NCBI GenBank assembly: GCA_038025085.1
Contig: CM076153.1
Location: 6,603,501 to 6,667,500 of the forward strand
Direction of reading: 5' to 3'
From: Tetragonia tetragonoides
Lineage: Eukaryota > Streptophyta > Magnoliopsida > Caryophyllales > Aizoaceae
Length of the DNA: 64,000 nt
Below the pieces are notes generated by a model that worked only from the letters and a program-made list of their open reading frames with translations, was not told the origin of the DNA and did not search any database. This document shows, piece by piece, positions 23,137-51,129 of the stretch (within the stretch, counting starts at the first letter, position 1; each line of letters opens with the position of its first letter). The position numbers and the translations under genes are program-made.

Positions 23137-23687
23137 TAGAGCTGGCAAATAGGTTGTGTCGTGTCAGGTTCGTGTTCGTGTCAAAGTTAATCGTGTCAGA
23201 AATCTCCCGATACTAACCTGACCCATTTATTAATCGTGTCGGAAACCTTCAACACTAACCCAACCCGCTTAATAATCGTGTTATTCGTGTTGACCCGCTT
23301 AAATTTTTAATCTAATTTCTTTCCAGAAAATAAAGGAATATAACATAAAAAACTAATAAAAAAATAGTAAAGAATTTTTAAAATATCACTTTTAAGCTTC
23401 CAATGGTGTATTACTCAATTGAACTAATTAATATCATACATTTACACTTTATTTTATTAATATAATTATTAGTTAAGTGACTTTTTTCTCAACATGTTTG
23501 AATAATCGTGTCAGAGCGTGTCAATTTCGTGTTGAAAATCTCAATACTAACCCAACCCGTTTAATTAAACGGGTTACTCGTGTCGACCCGCTTAAGTTAG
23601 TTGTGTCAAAAATCTTAACACTAACTCGTTTGTTTCGTGTCCGATTCGTGTCGTGTTATCGTGTCGTGCCACCTTTTGCCGGTTCTA
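23137..23687. mobile_element. hAT-type MITE, 551 bp
   Basis: The terminal inverted repeats are TAGAGCTGGCAAA at the left and TTTGCCGGTTCTA at the right, two mismatches in 13. The flanking 8-bp direct repeats are ATAGTAAT (23129-23136) and ATAGCAAT (23688-23695), one mismatch. An 8-bp duplication is the hAT signature. The interior is built of repeated CGTGTC / ACCCGCTTAA / AACCCAACCCG words in both orientations. It lies 450 bp beyond the stop codon of NUP98. Confidence 0.8.
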
Positions 23688-24139
23688 ATAGCAATTATTT
23701 TTTGCCACATTTTTTTTATTTTAAGAGTTTGTTATTCCTAGACATGCCAGTACCTCCCACATGATTTTAACATAACCTTATCGCTGATCATTCAATAGAA
23801 ACCCGTTGACTCAGCTCAAGAACACCCCCTTGAATCTTGATTGAGTCATAGAGATTACCATGTTACAACTTTCAAGTGTTCAATCATAATCAAAATTTCA
23901 ATGAAAATCACACGAGCATTCAACTGTAACTGTAAGAACTACATTTGAAATTAGAAAAGAGAAAAAAAAAAAAAAGGAAAAAAAAGAAGAGAGAAATTAC
24001 ATATACAAAACCAATGGCAACCAAATAAAGATACAAATCACAACATACAACCCACCTGACAGCAAAACTGTAGTAGAAACAAATAGCACAAACACGAGAA
24101 CATACTCGAAGATAATCACTTTCTATCAATTAACCATTA

Positions 24140-38941
<14,802 letters not shown>

Positions 38942-40215
38942 GCTTCCCAATAACTCTGTGCAGCAGACCTAATTTAACATTAACCTCCACAACAACCTGG
39001 AGTAGGAGTGTGGAACAACATTGAACATGAATTAGAAAACCTGAAATGCTAGATGTATATTCAAAAGCATTCAGTACTATAAAACTAACAACAAAACCTT
39101 TTTTTTATAAAAAAGACAATAAACAAGCATAGATACATCATACACACATCTAGTATATTTCAAATCTGTTTCAGCTTCTTTTGCAAATTTTGAAAGGGTG
39201 TCTAACACAATGAGTAAGAGTATGAAAATAGGTAGCTCCTCCGACCACTCACAACATTCCACCTACTACCTGACCGACTTCCATAAGATGACAATTTCAG
39301 AGGTTCATTAGATGGAGTGGTAACCCAGTTAGCAAAAGCATAAGGAGCCCAACAAATCCTAACTAATTCAGAAAATAAATTCAGTCTTTCCCAACAATGA
39401 CGCAAACTTCCAAGTCAATACATCTCCCTTCAACGTATTGAACCCAAATATGTTTTTTTCTTTTTAGATGAATAAGGAATTGCATTACTGGAAGATATTG
39501 ATCCCAAAAATCCAACTATTCCTCTCCATGCACACATACACAGACGACAACAACCATGGCATGCTTCACATAATCATTCCCTCCTCCTTACATCCCACTC
39601 GACAAATTAAACACAGAGACAAAAAGCAGTAGGTTAATATGGTTCCTGACTCATCTAATATTACAATGTACTAATCTAAAATTGTACTCAAAACATCAAA
39701 CACAACAATTGATCATTCCAATTTCTATCTTAGCCTTCGTAACAGCATAACAGCAAACAAAGTGATAGTGATATTACAAATCTAATTATGCATAATGCAC
39801 CAACTCTTCGTTCCACAAATTTCCATAAGAACAATACACCGCCATATCCAATAATCAGCAGATAACCTTCAAATTCCACACGACTCCAATTGACCTATTG
39901 AAACAGATAAAATACCTAAAAATACATACATACAACGCTCGCATATAAAATTTCCGATAGTCAGATAACAATCTTCACTTTTTTCTAACATAACTCCAAT
40001 TGACCTAATTATACATTGAAAAACACATAGGAAAAAAGACACATATACTAATACTATGCTCGCAGTAAGCGTGAGTATAACGCCAATAAAATTGAATGAA
40101 TAATTGATTAATCGAGATTGCAAAATCATCAAAAGTAATTCGATCTATAAAATGCAATGTAATGCGGTCAAATTAAGAGAGGAGAGAGAAAGAGAGATGC
40201 ATATAAAAACAATAC

Positions 40216-40330
40216 CTAAGTGGTGGTGGTGAGAAGGAGAAGGAGAGGCATGCAGTGGCGGATGGTGGCGGTGGTTAACGGCGGAGCACGGCGGCGATTG
40301 GGTGGAGCGGTGGGAGGAGTATGAAGGTGC
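40216..40330 (-). promoter_or_regulatory. NUP98 non-coding first exon with exact-fit uORF
   Basis: On the minus strand a CT- and CACC-rich leader ends at a CTTAG|GTATTG donor (last exon base 40216). Within it an ATG at 40251-40249 opens an 11-codon uORF (MPLLLLLTTTT) whose TAG stop is the last three bases of the exon. The next exon, with an acceptor near 38968 or 38957, carries the NUP98 start codon at 38941. The transcription start is not defined. Confidence 0.6.
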
Positions 40331-40544
40331 TCTAGGGTTTCTTCAGTTTTGTTTTTATTTTTGTGATTTTATGAGTTGTTTAGGGGTGTTGGAAAGAATA
40401 AGGTTTGAGGAACTGAAAAGGTTTGGTTTGGTTGATTCCGATGAGTTATGGTTCAATTTGTGCGTTGCGTTTCGCCCGTTTCCTTTCCTTTTTTTCTTTT
40501 TCCTTTTTCCTTTTTCTAAATAAGATTTAGAGTGATATAATGAT

Positions 40545-40823
40545 ATGCATCATGTCCACCATTTCCAGTGGAGTCAAAAGTTTCTTTACTTTTTGGCTTC
40601 GGAATGTAATGGACTAAAGTAAAATGACTCATAAAATTGTCGGCATTTCTTATTCATTGTGAAGTTGCCGATGGCCGTCGCACTTTGAATCTCGGGTCAA
40701 ATGGAAACAGCCTCTCTGTGAGACTCTCGCAGGGGTAAGGCTGCGTACAACCGACCCCCCTTACCCTGCTTAGGTGGGAGCCTCTTTGGAGGCACTAGGA
40801 TAATGTTGATGTTGATGTTGATG
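40545..40823 (+). mobile_element. TS-like SINE with long head and TTGATG tail, copy 4
   Basis: This is the inverse of 16205-16480, with homology over about 275 bp. The tail at 40801-40823 is (TTGATG)n, a TTG-type 3' end. It begins about 200 bp upstream of the likely NUP98 transcription start, on the opposite strand. Confidence 0.65.
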
Positions 40824-40849
40824 TGATATAATGATATGCATCAAATCAA

Positions 40850-43800
40850 TAGTAAGTAAAAAAAAGAAGGGGTTATTAGCAATATAGGGGTCACTTATGG
40901 TGAGCAGTGACCGTTATTTTATTGAAAAGTGATCCCTGTCTTATCAAAAACTACGGAAAAATCGTGTTATAAAAGTTTTTATGTATCATCAATCGATATG
41001 TATATTTATAGTATTTGATTTTCAAAAATTAATTTTTTTGGGAGTAATTCTTTTGTTTTTACATTTTGTGTTTCCATATTTTTAAGGGAAAAAATTCCTT
41101 GATTATTGATTTATTAAAGCATAGGCATCCAATAAGAGAAACTCATCGATTAAGTTAGACTCTTTCGCAAGTACTAATATCTCATTCTGGAGTATATAGG
41201 GTTGTCAATTGTGACTTGTGACTTACTAAGGGGGTTTGCAACAACTCTGAGTTACCAAATCTATTAACGAAATAGCAACTACGTGATTTGAAATATGAGA
41301 TAAGCAATTATATAATGAATATAGTTACGGTTTGCTATAATAAAACTGGTATGAAGAAAGTAGGTGTTGATACTTATTACTCAACTTGATTGTTTGTGGG
41401 TTGAGTGTATTGCTAAATATCATTTGTACAAGGTTAACATTTCGGTAGTAATTTGTAAAACTAAACCTTGGTGAAGTCCTAGGTATTGATGTGCTTAGCT
41501 ATAAGATTTAGGAGTAATAATTAATGCAACAGGCATAATTTGGTGCAGCAACATAACAGTTACTCTACGGATGATTGTACAAAATCAATCTCAAATTAGC
41601 ATAGCTTATGAGAATTTCAAATTTTTGACATAATATATGCTAGATGTAGATTTAGTCATATTGTTGGGAAAGATGTTGTTATTTCCATGATAATAATGTT
41701 TGAGAAGGTGTTGCTGTTTTTATGATAAAATTGTTGTGTGCTTAGATATTCATGACAAGTTACCAATAATGCAAATATTTTAGGGAATGGGCATTCGTAT
41801 GTTAAACATATGCAATTTGTGCAAATGTGTGTTGGGAATACAATATGTTTTCTACATACCCCTTTAATAGGTCACAAGTATTTTGCTCGCACATGTAGTT
41901 TTATGGTACTTTTTAGTCAAGTGGGTTTTAAATTTTAATGGGCAGGGTTGTATTAAACATTTTTGGAGCACTCGGATAATTTTTTTAAAAAAGGTATAAT
42001 TGAAAGAGGGTCATTTGTAGAATAAGAAAGATAATCACATTGGGGGCGGTAAAGTGTTAAACGGGTGGTGTCGGCAATTCATATTGGCGTTATTTTTTTC
42101 TTCTCTTTTAGGCTCCGACTTTGTGTGAGCGGTGCAATTCAGCATGTTAAGGGTCGATGTTATTTTTAGAAGGGAGGAGATGTCAATTATCTTCTGCATG
42201 TACCATCTTTATATATATTTTTTTTTGCTGAGGGTGGAGAGATAGAATATTGGTCTCAAAAAAGAAAAAATAAAGAATGATAAGCGTAGGTGTATGAGTT
42301 TTCAATGACATTCAAAAATGAAGTATGAATACATTATATATAATCGTTCTATTTAAATACAATAAAAATTATATGAAGATATAAGACCACACATGGAGGT
42401 AGAAGAGTTTGTTGTCTAAAACAAATAGAAAAAATCATGGAACTACACAATGTTATGGTATATATTGGCAAATGATTATTACTTTTAAAATCTTAACACA
42501 ATAAATACATTAAATAAATGGTTTTACATCAAACCATTAATGCCATTAGCTAAGCAATCTACATTGAATCAAATCATCCAAGTCAATAACCACATTGATG
42601 GTAGCCTATTAGTTGTGGGCTTGTGGCTTATATTATGTCCACTTGTCTAAGGTTAGGAGATCAATTCTTAACATAACTTGAAAGTGTTTGCATTAGTAAT
42701 GCTTGATTTTGTACAAATGGATGGATTAGAGCTGCACCCCTGTGAGGTTATTATCGAGACATTTCATTCAACTAATTAGCACTAGTGTGTTATGGTGATG
42801 AGCTCTATCTCCTAAGGAAGTAGTTATACCCAAACCGGACATTTCAACGGGAGGGTGCTAGTTGAGTAATTAACTCCCAATGCAACTAGGCCAAATTATA
42901 GGTGATTTCCTCTTCCGGTCGATCTTCCCCCTTGATGAGGGAAAAAAAATCATCCAAGTTAAGTATATGCGACTGATATGTCTTGTCTTTAGAATGGGGA
43001 CCAAATTTGTATGGTGACGCAGATGGACATATAAACTAGTTATATGTGGAAATCATAACAAGTGAGGTTTCAATTCACAATGATTTCGATCGATAGGGAT
43101 CGATGAAATAACATACTTGGTTTTAAACAAACTTAATACCACTTTTATCGATAGGGATCGATGAAATAACTTACTTTGTTTTAAACAAACTTAACACCAC
43201 TTCTTTCTTCCACAACATAAATTTAGGGCCATGCATATAGTTGTCAATTGTCATCATATTGGTGTACGTCTTCAAAGAACTTTCCATGTAACAATAATGA
43301 ACTAAAAGAGGTTTACTTGTAAGGATTGAAATGCTAGTAATTTAATTATAGAATAATCCATTATTATTGAGTCCACTGTCCATTATAAACCATTTAATAC
43401 AATTAGTGGGGAAACAAGAGCACCACCTTTTTTGTTGCAAAAATGTGTCAAGCAACACTCGAATTAGCAAATAGTACATGCAAACAAACCAATCAATAGT
43501 GGCCATCACTAGCTAAGTTTTTTTTTTTTTTTCCTGTTCCCAAATTAATCATATGATCCATTCATTGTCATTATTCAAATGGAGTGCAAAAATGAGTGGG
43601 CTTAACACTCATAACTGCAACAATTAAGCACCTATATAATAATTAATTAATTGACGTACAGTATCTAGTTTTGTCATAAACTCATCCATCATCATGAAGG
43701 TTTATCCACTGGAATTATGCCTTAATGCCTTGTGACCACAACGCACTTAAAGCTTGCATCATAATTTTAATTTTAATTGGCTTCAAAGAAGAAGAAAAAA

Positions 43801-45250
43801 AGAGACAGAGAAAATTGCTTTTTAACCATCTATATGCAACCCCCTGAATAAATTATTGGGATGTTGGAGTTTAGTTTACGTACCTAAACAAGCTTTAAGA
43901 AAGAACTTAATATTACAAAAGTAAAGCTTCAGTGTTTAAGTACTTAAGATGTACGTACTACAATTCTTACATTGATGCAAATCTGTCTAAAATATAACAG
44001 GAGTGGTTTTTAAAGAAATCTTAGGCTTACTATGTCATGACATATGATGATAAGTACGTGGTGAATTTTATTAAATTTGGTTTAAAGTATGTGTAAGCTA
44101 AGAATACTAAATTGGTGGCCATACCTCCAATTCCAATATATAGCTAGGGTGTGTGAGGTTGCATTAAAGGAGGAGCGAGTATAAAAGCCTTAGCAAAGAC
44201 ACTTGTTAGCAAAACCGTAAAAGTTATTTGGATGTTTAAAGTTGCAGTGAAGGAGGGACGGGTAAAGATGCACTAAAACTACTATTATGTTAACAAAGTA
44301 CAAAATGGTCATAATATATACAAACTTGAGTCATACTACCTAGGAAATATACTAAAACATATGCCCCATATTTCACCCAAAATATATTTTGGGTGAACTA
44401 TAAAATCGTTAAATTTTATTAGAACTTTTGAAATGGGTAGAAGGTTAGTGAAGTAGTAGTAATGTGTTATACACTAATTAGATTATCTTAAAAGGATTAT
44501 TAGGTGATCAGAAAATTAATTCTAAGAAGTTTCTCCACAAAATCATTATAACATGGATTTTACAATAGATGATGTTGTCCATAGTTGGCTAATGGTCTCA
44601 ACTCTCAACTTTCTTATCAATGGATCGATTAGATTTCGAGATCATTGGATTAGTTACTAATAGATAGCAGTTGAGGACTATGATTGATGTCTCTTTTTAC
44701 TCAGCAATTTCTTAGTGTTACCCCAACATTGTATTAATGGTGTTATCCTTTCATTATTTAAGCTCTCATTATTGAGTCTGTCTGTAAGATTTATCTTGTC
44801 AGTTTAACTAGTGTGTATGGTTTGCAGACTACTATCGATACTCCGGATCTATTTACTGCATACTCTAAGAGTAGTGATTGCGGTTTTCTCATATAAAAAA
44901 AAAAATATACGGCAATGATGTCCATTGTGATGATATGATATGATGAAATAAATATTCACATTGTGATCATATGATGAACAATTAGAAACCATTGAACCAA
45001 GCATGTGAGTACCCTACATGTAATACTTTGCCAAGCAAAGAAGTTAGGAAACCTCATAATTTCATTTCCCTTAAACATGTCATTCTGATTAATCCACCTT
45101 CCACCCAAAAAAAAAGTAAACATAAAAAAATGCACCAAATTTCTGATTTTAAAAAGGAGTAGCACATAGTGGCCAATGTCTCAACATCCAGAAGCAAAAA
45201 TTTAAACCTAGGAAAACAGTTTAAAGAAAACAGATTAGAGAAAAAAGAGA
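40850..45250. other. Gene-free intergenic stretch
   Basis: The DNA is AT-rich with no recognisable exon, RNA gene or transposon protein. A 58-bp tandem duplication is annotated separately. T-runs occur at 43518-43532. Confidence 0.5.
43090..43203. repeat. 58-bp tandem duplication
   Basis: The unit starting TCGATAGGGATCGATGAAAT occurs at 43090 and 43148 with about three substitutions. Confidence 0.85.
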
Positions 45251-45282
45251 AAGAAATTTTTTTTTGTAGCCCACTTTTTGTG

Positions 45283-45290
45283 TATAAATA
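45283..45290 (+). promoter_or_regulatory. TATA box of the organic cation transporter gene
   Basis: TATAAATA lies 70-77 bp upstream of the ATG at 45360. The intervening leader is A-rich and contains no ATG, so it is a plausible core promoter with a short 5' leader. Confidence 0.6.
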
Positions 45291-45359
45291 CCTGAAACCA
45301 CAAACACAAGCAAGGAAAACAAACCAACCAAACAACCAAAAAAACACCTGAATAGATAA

Positions 45360-48300
45360 ATGGAACAACAGAAAAACCCTTTAGTAAGCCTACAAAAAAC
45401 AGAGTCCCCTGCATCTGAAAAAACAGGGGAAACAACAAAGTCTGAGTACACAGTAGATGAAGTGATAGAACAACATGTAGGTTCATTAGGATATTCTCAA
45501 ATAATCCAAGTTATTTTGGTATCACTGGCATGGATATTTGATGCCCAAAGCACATTGGTATCCATTTTTAGCGACGCCGAGCCCGAATGGAGATGTAATG
45601 GAAGTTATAATGGTTCATTCCATGGTGTTTGCCTAGGGGGACAAATTCATAAGGGGAGTTCAGTTTGTGGGCTTGAACCAGGGAGTTGGGAATGGGTTGG
45701 TGGTCATAGAAGCTCAACTAATGCTGAATGGGGGCTTGTTTGTCACCATAAATTCCTTGCTGCTATGCCTGCTTCTTGTTTCTTCATTGGCTCCCTCATT
45801 GGTAAATTTCCTCCCAACTCACCTCATTGTTTCATACTAGATTGAACTGTGATCGTTTACGTACTCTTGGTTATTTATGACCGACTTTCTTGCCCTTTCA
45901 AAAAAAAAAAAAATATTAACAGATTGGATGTGATTTGTGAAAGGAAAATTAACCTTCCTACATGACATTCGAAATGAAAGATGTAAGCATAAGGGGTCAA
46001 TATATTCATATGTTACCTAGTAAACATTTGAACTAAAATTGCCACTAAGGGACATGATAGTACTAATAACCATTTACCCTAAAATAAAAAAGTACTAGTA
46101 ACCATTTTATACTAGGTCTCCATTGTCATAATACAGACATGAGATAGTCAAAAATAATTTTGATCATAGCCTTGGGTTGATAAATGAATCATAGTCATGT
46201 AATGATATTTCACAGAAAATTGTACTCGTATAAAATCGTTATCAGATGGAACGAGGTGACTTTTTGCAAAAATAAGAATGATTTATGGACAAAATGTTAT
46301 CTTTATTATTCATAAAAGTTACTCTGTCCCCCCATAAAACAGCGTTATACAAAACTCATTATTGTATACTCCTAAGCTATAAAAGAAAAAAGACACTGTA
46401 TATATATAAACTATAGAGCCTTGATTGACATTTGACACCCACAATTTTAGTTTCACAGCTTCATATGAATCACATGTAACAACACATGTATCATCTTTTG
46501 TTGTAAGTTTCAAAGCGTAACAGTCGATTAATTTTAGTTCAGAATTAGACAGTTTTATTTTGGCATGGACCCTGGCCACCACCAAGCCTTTGAAAGTTGA
46601 AACCGATACCGACTCTGAAATTCACCTTGTCCGAGAAAGTGACACCCAGACACACCCTCTAAGCCTTGAGCCCTTGACCCTTGGTGCTGTACTACCAGAG
46701 TAACCGGGACATCTGGCTATAAACGTCCAAACCTAGGACATGCAACTGATGTTATACATAAGTTGACTTAATTAAAGTCATATACATATGGGGGAAAAAT
46801 GTTCAAATACTATCCTTTATCATAAACTCTCTTTTTTTTTTGGCACATTATAAGATTTTATCAAAGTAACTTTTTTAAAATGACCATAGTATACCATAGT
46901 TTTAATTTGTTTGAGTTGGCTACGTAATGTCGAATTTAGCCGATCTCTATTTCTTCTTTATATTGGTGGTTACATTTAATCGTTCAAGGACCTGCTACAT
47001 ACCCAAAATTATAATAATAGGAATCTAAATAACCTATTTTCGGCAAGGAGTAATCACAATTCATATAATGGTTTAGAACCAAATACAGTAATGGGATCCA
47101 CTCCAATTCTCTAAAAAGAAAAAAAGTGTTCACTAGTTTATTTTGTTAGAAGAACCCACTTTTCCTAGTCTCCTAGACCAGCCACCTAACAATTTCTTGC
47201 TTCCAACATCTTCCAAATGTTCCAACTAGGGCTTATCATGTAACCTTATCGCTTCCTTAATGCTTTTGGAAACCTCATTGAGATGTTTCTAACTTTTCAA
47301 GTGCCTTCTAGTTTTTGGATTGAAATTGTGCGTCTAAATTAAATTACGTTATGGTCTATCTAGAAATGTGGAGTCTCAATACAATTAAAAGTATTAAAAG
47401 ATACATTGATTTCTTGAATTGAGGTATTATTTGCTAAGGTGGCAACTATTATTTCAGTAGACTTGTACTCCCTCCGTTCCCTATTAAGTATTGATGATCA
47501 CGTTTTCCTATTTAGTTCGTTTCTATTGATGATCAGCACGCTTCTTAAAATGGAAAAAACTTTCCCCATGATTTTGATTGTATCATATGGTTTGATTTTG
47601 TGATGCAGGCTCAGTTGTATATGGACGTTTAGCAGATTCAATACTAGGAAGAAAGAAGACATTGTTGCTATCATGCCTATTATCAGCCATAACAGGTTTC
47701 CTAACAGCCTTATCCCCAAACATATGGGCTTACGCCGTGCTCCGTTTCTCAAACGGGTTAGCCCGATCCGGTATTGGAATTTGTTGCCTAGTACTATCCA
47801 CTGAAGTAGTGGGTCGTAAATGGAGAGGTCAAGTGGGTCAATATGGCTTCTTTTTCTTCACCTTAGGATTTCTTTCACTCCCTTTAATTGGTTACTCTAC
47901 AAGAAAATCATGGAGAGCTCTACATTGTATTATCTCTGGTCTGCCCCTTGTATATGCCATTTTTATCATTCCCTTTGTGGCTGAATCCCCTCGTTGGCTT
48001 TTGATAAGAGGGAGGAAAATGGAAGCACTTACTATATTGACAAAATTTGCTAAGAGAAATGGAAGAGAACTCCCCGCGGATCTCAAACTTGTGGATCCAA
48101 ACATATCAAATCCAGGTAGGGTTGCACAAGTGTCTGGTTTGGATCCGCAAAATCGGACCAAACTCGAAGGGGTTTGGTTTCGTGTTTTTAGTTTTCGGGT
48201 TTTTGGTCTAAGTCTGGTCTAAGATGGATAAATATTGGACTAATTGATCACCTAAATTAAGTATTGATACCAAAAAAAGATTTGCCAAAATTGTAAACAA

Positions 48301-49258
48301 TGTCAAATTGATGTGAAAATGGTCAAATCTTTTGAAACAATCTAATGTTTGCCATTTGAGACTAAAACTATTCTTATAAAAGAAGAAAACTTTTGAGGAT
48401 GAACCACATTACTTTGACACAAAAACCATCTAAACAATTTGTGTCTTTATTTGAAGAAAACATGATATTTTGATTGTGATTTGTGTTATTGTGTAACAAT
48501 ATGTATGTACAATGACATAATTACTTGCTTCTATTTATATTATAGGTGACGGGAAGAATAAATCAAACATGAAACTATGGGAGTGTAAATGGGCAATATT
48601 CCGGATGTGCACAGCAACGGTAGCAGGTTTTGGGGTTGGTTTCATGTACTATGGAATCCAATTAAACGTCGAAAACATGAACTTCTCAAAGTACTTAACA
48701 GTTGCAATAAATGCCCTAATGGAAATCCCTGCAGTTCTTATAGGAGGCTTATTACTAAGCAACACAAATAGACGACTTCTATTTTCTGTGTCCTGTTTCA
48801 TGGCAGGTGCCTCATGTCTCCTATGCATTTTCTTCACTAGAGGCAAAGGGCGTACAACATGGGGCAGTTGGCTTCAGTTGGGGATCGAAAGTGTCGGGTT
48901 TATGGCAGCTTCTAATGCATTCGATGTGCTATATGTTTACTGTGTCGAGTTGTTTCCTACAAATGTAAGGAACTTTTCAGTTTCGCTTTTACGTCAAGCA
49001 TTGATGTTGGGAGCTTCTGTGGCGCCTTTGTTGGTGGTTGTAGGGCGTTTGAGACCCGCGGTTTCGTTCTTGGTTTTCGGAGGATTGGCTGTTGTGAGTG
49101 GCATTGTGAGTTTGTGGCTTCCTGAGACTAGAAATGCTCCTTTGTATGAGACTTTGGAGCAACAAGAAAAGGAGGAGAAGTTGGGTAAAAGGGGTTCTTG
49201 TGATCAGTCTTCTGGGTTGGAAATGGGTCAAGGAGAGTCAAGGTTAGATGGTTTGTAA
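45360..49258 (+). CDS. Organic cation/carnitine transporter (OCT family, MFS)
   Basis: Three exons, 45360-45801, 47609-48115 and 48546-49258, join in frame to 1662 nt (553 residues). All borders are GT-AG. The N-terminus is cytosolic and polar, followed by [20 protein letters not shown] and a first membrane span ([19 protein letters not shown]). A large Cys-containing external loop comes next (EWRCNG...CLGG...[12 protein letters not shown]), as in animal and plant OCT/OCTN transporters. The MFS signature [12 protein letters not shown] is at about residues 153-164, and [11 protein letters not shown] marks the central cytosolic loop. About twelve hydrophobic spans are expected. Plant members move organic cations, carnitine or polyamines across the plasma membrane or tonoplast. 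I cannot choose among OCT1-6 from memory. Intron 1 is 1.8 kb and ends next to a Stowaway-like terminus. Confidence 0.93.
47466..47481 (+). mobile_element. Stowaway-like MITE terminus in OCT intron 1
   Basis: TACTCCCTCCGTTCC is the typical left tip of plant Stowaway elements. No right tip occurs before the exon 2 acceptor 127 bp downstream, so only one end is present. Confidence 0.55.
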
Positions 49259-49839
49259 TTGTAAATTGCTTCACTTCTATTTTACTGTGTTCTCTTTCGG
49301 TTTCTTTTGTAACTAATAAGAAGAGAAACATAGGAGGATGTAAAATAGGGATCATCAAAGTAAGAAGTGTATGTTGTGGTCTTCTCTAGGTCCAAATATC
49401 ATTAAGGACTATAATCTTGGAGTATTTTGTTTGGTTCAAACTAAGTGTAAATCAATGTTGAAATCTTTGAGCCCAAGGAGTTTGATGATATAGCCATGAA
49501 CATAGAGCTCTACTATACTTTAACTTTTATCCAGTCTGATACCACATTATTTATAGTTTCAAATTAATTTCATAATCCTACACTAGAGATTATATTAGCT
49601 AATATCATAGATAAAAAATAAAGGTTTCCACAAAATCTGTAAATAATTACTATTTACTATTGTTTTACATTCATTTCATTGTTATTATTAGTTGTCATTA
49701 TGAACGACCTGGTATATTTGGATAATCAACTGACGGATTTATCCTTTTATTGACCAAATAAATTCTTTTTCCATTTATATTATAACTACATAAGGGTAAT
49801 TAGACATACAATGATAGTTCGAGTGGTTTTTTTTTTCAC

Positions 49840-50310
49840 TTATTTTCACTGGTTCTCACTGATTGACTAAGGTCTTGCCACTAATGGTGTGTTCTTTTCC
49901 ACTTATTAGACCTTACCCAATCAGTGGAAATTAGTGGCAAGACCTTACTCAATCAGTGACAAGACCTGACTCAGTCAGTGACAGGATTTTACTCAATCAG
50001 TGAAAATTAGTGGCATGACCCACATTCCTACTCACAGAATCAGTGGCAGGACCTAACTGAATCAGTGGGAATCAATGGAAGGACCTTATTGATTTTCATT
50101 GATTCGGTAAGGTCCTTCCACTGATTCTCACTGATTCAATAAGGTCAGGTCCTTCCACCGATTCTCATTGATTCTATAAAATCATGCCATTGATTCTGTG
50201 AGGAGGAATATGAGTCCTGCCACTGATTTCCATGAATTGAATAAGATCCCGCTACTGATTCTCACTGATTCAGTAAGATCCAAAATCCAAAAGTGGAAAA
50301 AAACACGCCT
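49840..50310. repeat. Fold-back element made of repeated AATCAGTG / GACCTTA units
   Basis: The left half repeats AATCAGTG(G)...GACC(T)TA(C)T in one orientation at least seven times. The right half repeats the complement (TAAGGTC...CACTGATT). The centre of symmetry is near 50095. The tips GGTGTGTTCTTTTCCACTT (about 49884) and the complement of AAGTGGAAAAAAACACGCC (to about 50308) pair as terminal inverted repeats. No target duplication was resolved. It lies between the OCT and B3 genes. Confidence 0.8.
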
Positions 50311-50579
50311 TTTTTTTTTTTTTTTTTTCCTTTCTTAAATATTTTCCTCTCCCCTAGTCTAGTACAGTAGTACTACTCTGTCTATCCTCCTAGTTCTCTA
50401 CCCCAGCGTAGCACACTGCATACTCCTCAGGCCTGAGGCCCTCATTAATTAAAGGGTAAATGATATATGTCATTAAAACTTTTGATGTTGCTTTTTTTTC
50501 TTTCCAGAACGCCAGAGCTTCTTCTTCTCCGCAATTTATCTCACCCAAGAAAGAAAACGGAACTCTGCTCTCCTGACAT

Positions 50580-50725
50580 TTCATGCGTTTCACTGTTCTG
50601 TTTACACAAAAATGGAAACGCATCGCTGTCTTTCTCTCTCCACGCTTATCTTCAATTTCTTGCCTCTCACATCCTCAACCACCCTCATTTCCAAACTCTT
50701 TCAAAAAAAAACAAAAAAACAGAGG

Positions 50726-50804
<79 letters not shown>

Positions 50805-50927
50805 TTACTTCTCTTGATAGTTTTATGTGATTATGGACTAACAATTTTGCCATTTTGATTTTTGGGTTTTGTGTTTTATCATCCTGCCGGTGGTTTTGGA
50901 CCCTAGCCGATCGATAACGAGAAAAAG
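50580..50927 (+). promoter_or_regulatory. Probable 5' leader exon of the B3 gene, with (CT)n
   Basis: A pyrimidine-rich leader with about 33 CT dinucleotides (50733-50799) ends at GAGAAAAAG|GTACTTTC, a good donor site at 50928. The next plausible exon with coding potential begins near 52018. Long CT runs in leaders of plant genes are common. The transcription start is not defined. Confidence 0.45.
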
Positions 50928-51129
50928 GTACTTTCTTTTTTCCCTTTTTTACTCACACCCCATTTAGTTGTAGCTTGCACTTTAATTAATTTTCAAGGTT
51001 AGGGTTTTCAATGTTTGATATGACATGTTCTTGTTTGTTTTATGCGTGGTAGTTCTTAGAACTTGTTTGTTTGTTTTGTTGGTATGTTGTGTAATTTTTG
51101 ATAAAGATGTTATAAATAATATGGGATTT

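Noticed and set aside
49840..50310. CRISPR-like array of spaced repeats
   Set aside because: Units are degenerate, reverse orientation in the middle and lie in a plant nuclear context; it is a fold-back element.
50467..50858. Three overlapping Leu/Ser-rich ORFs near 50.6 kb
   Set aside because: They consist mainly of the (CT)n microsatellite in the presumed B3 leader.
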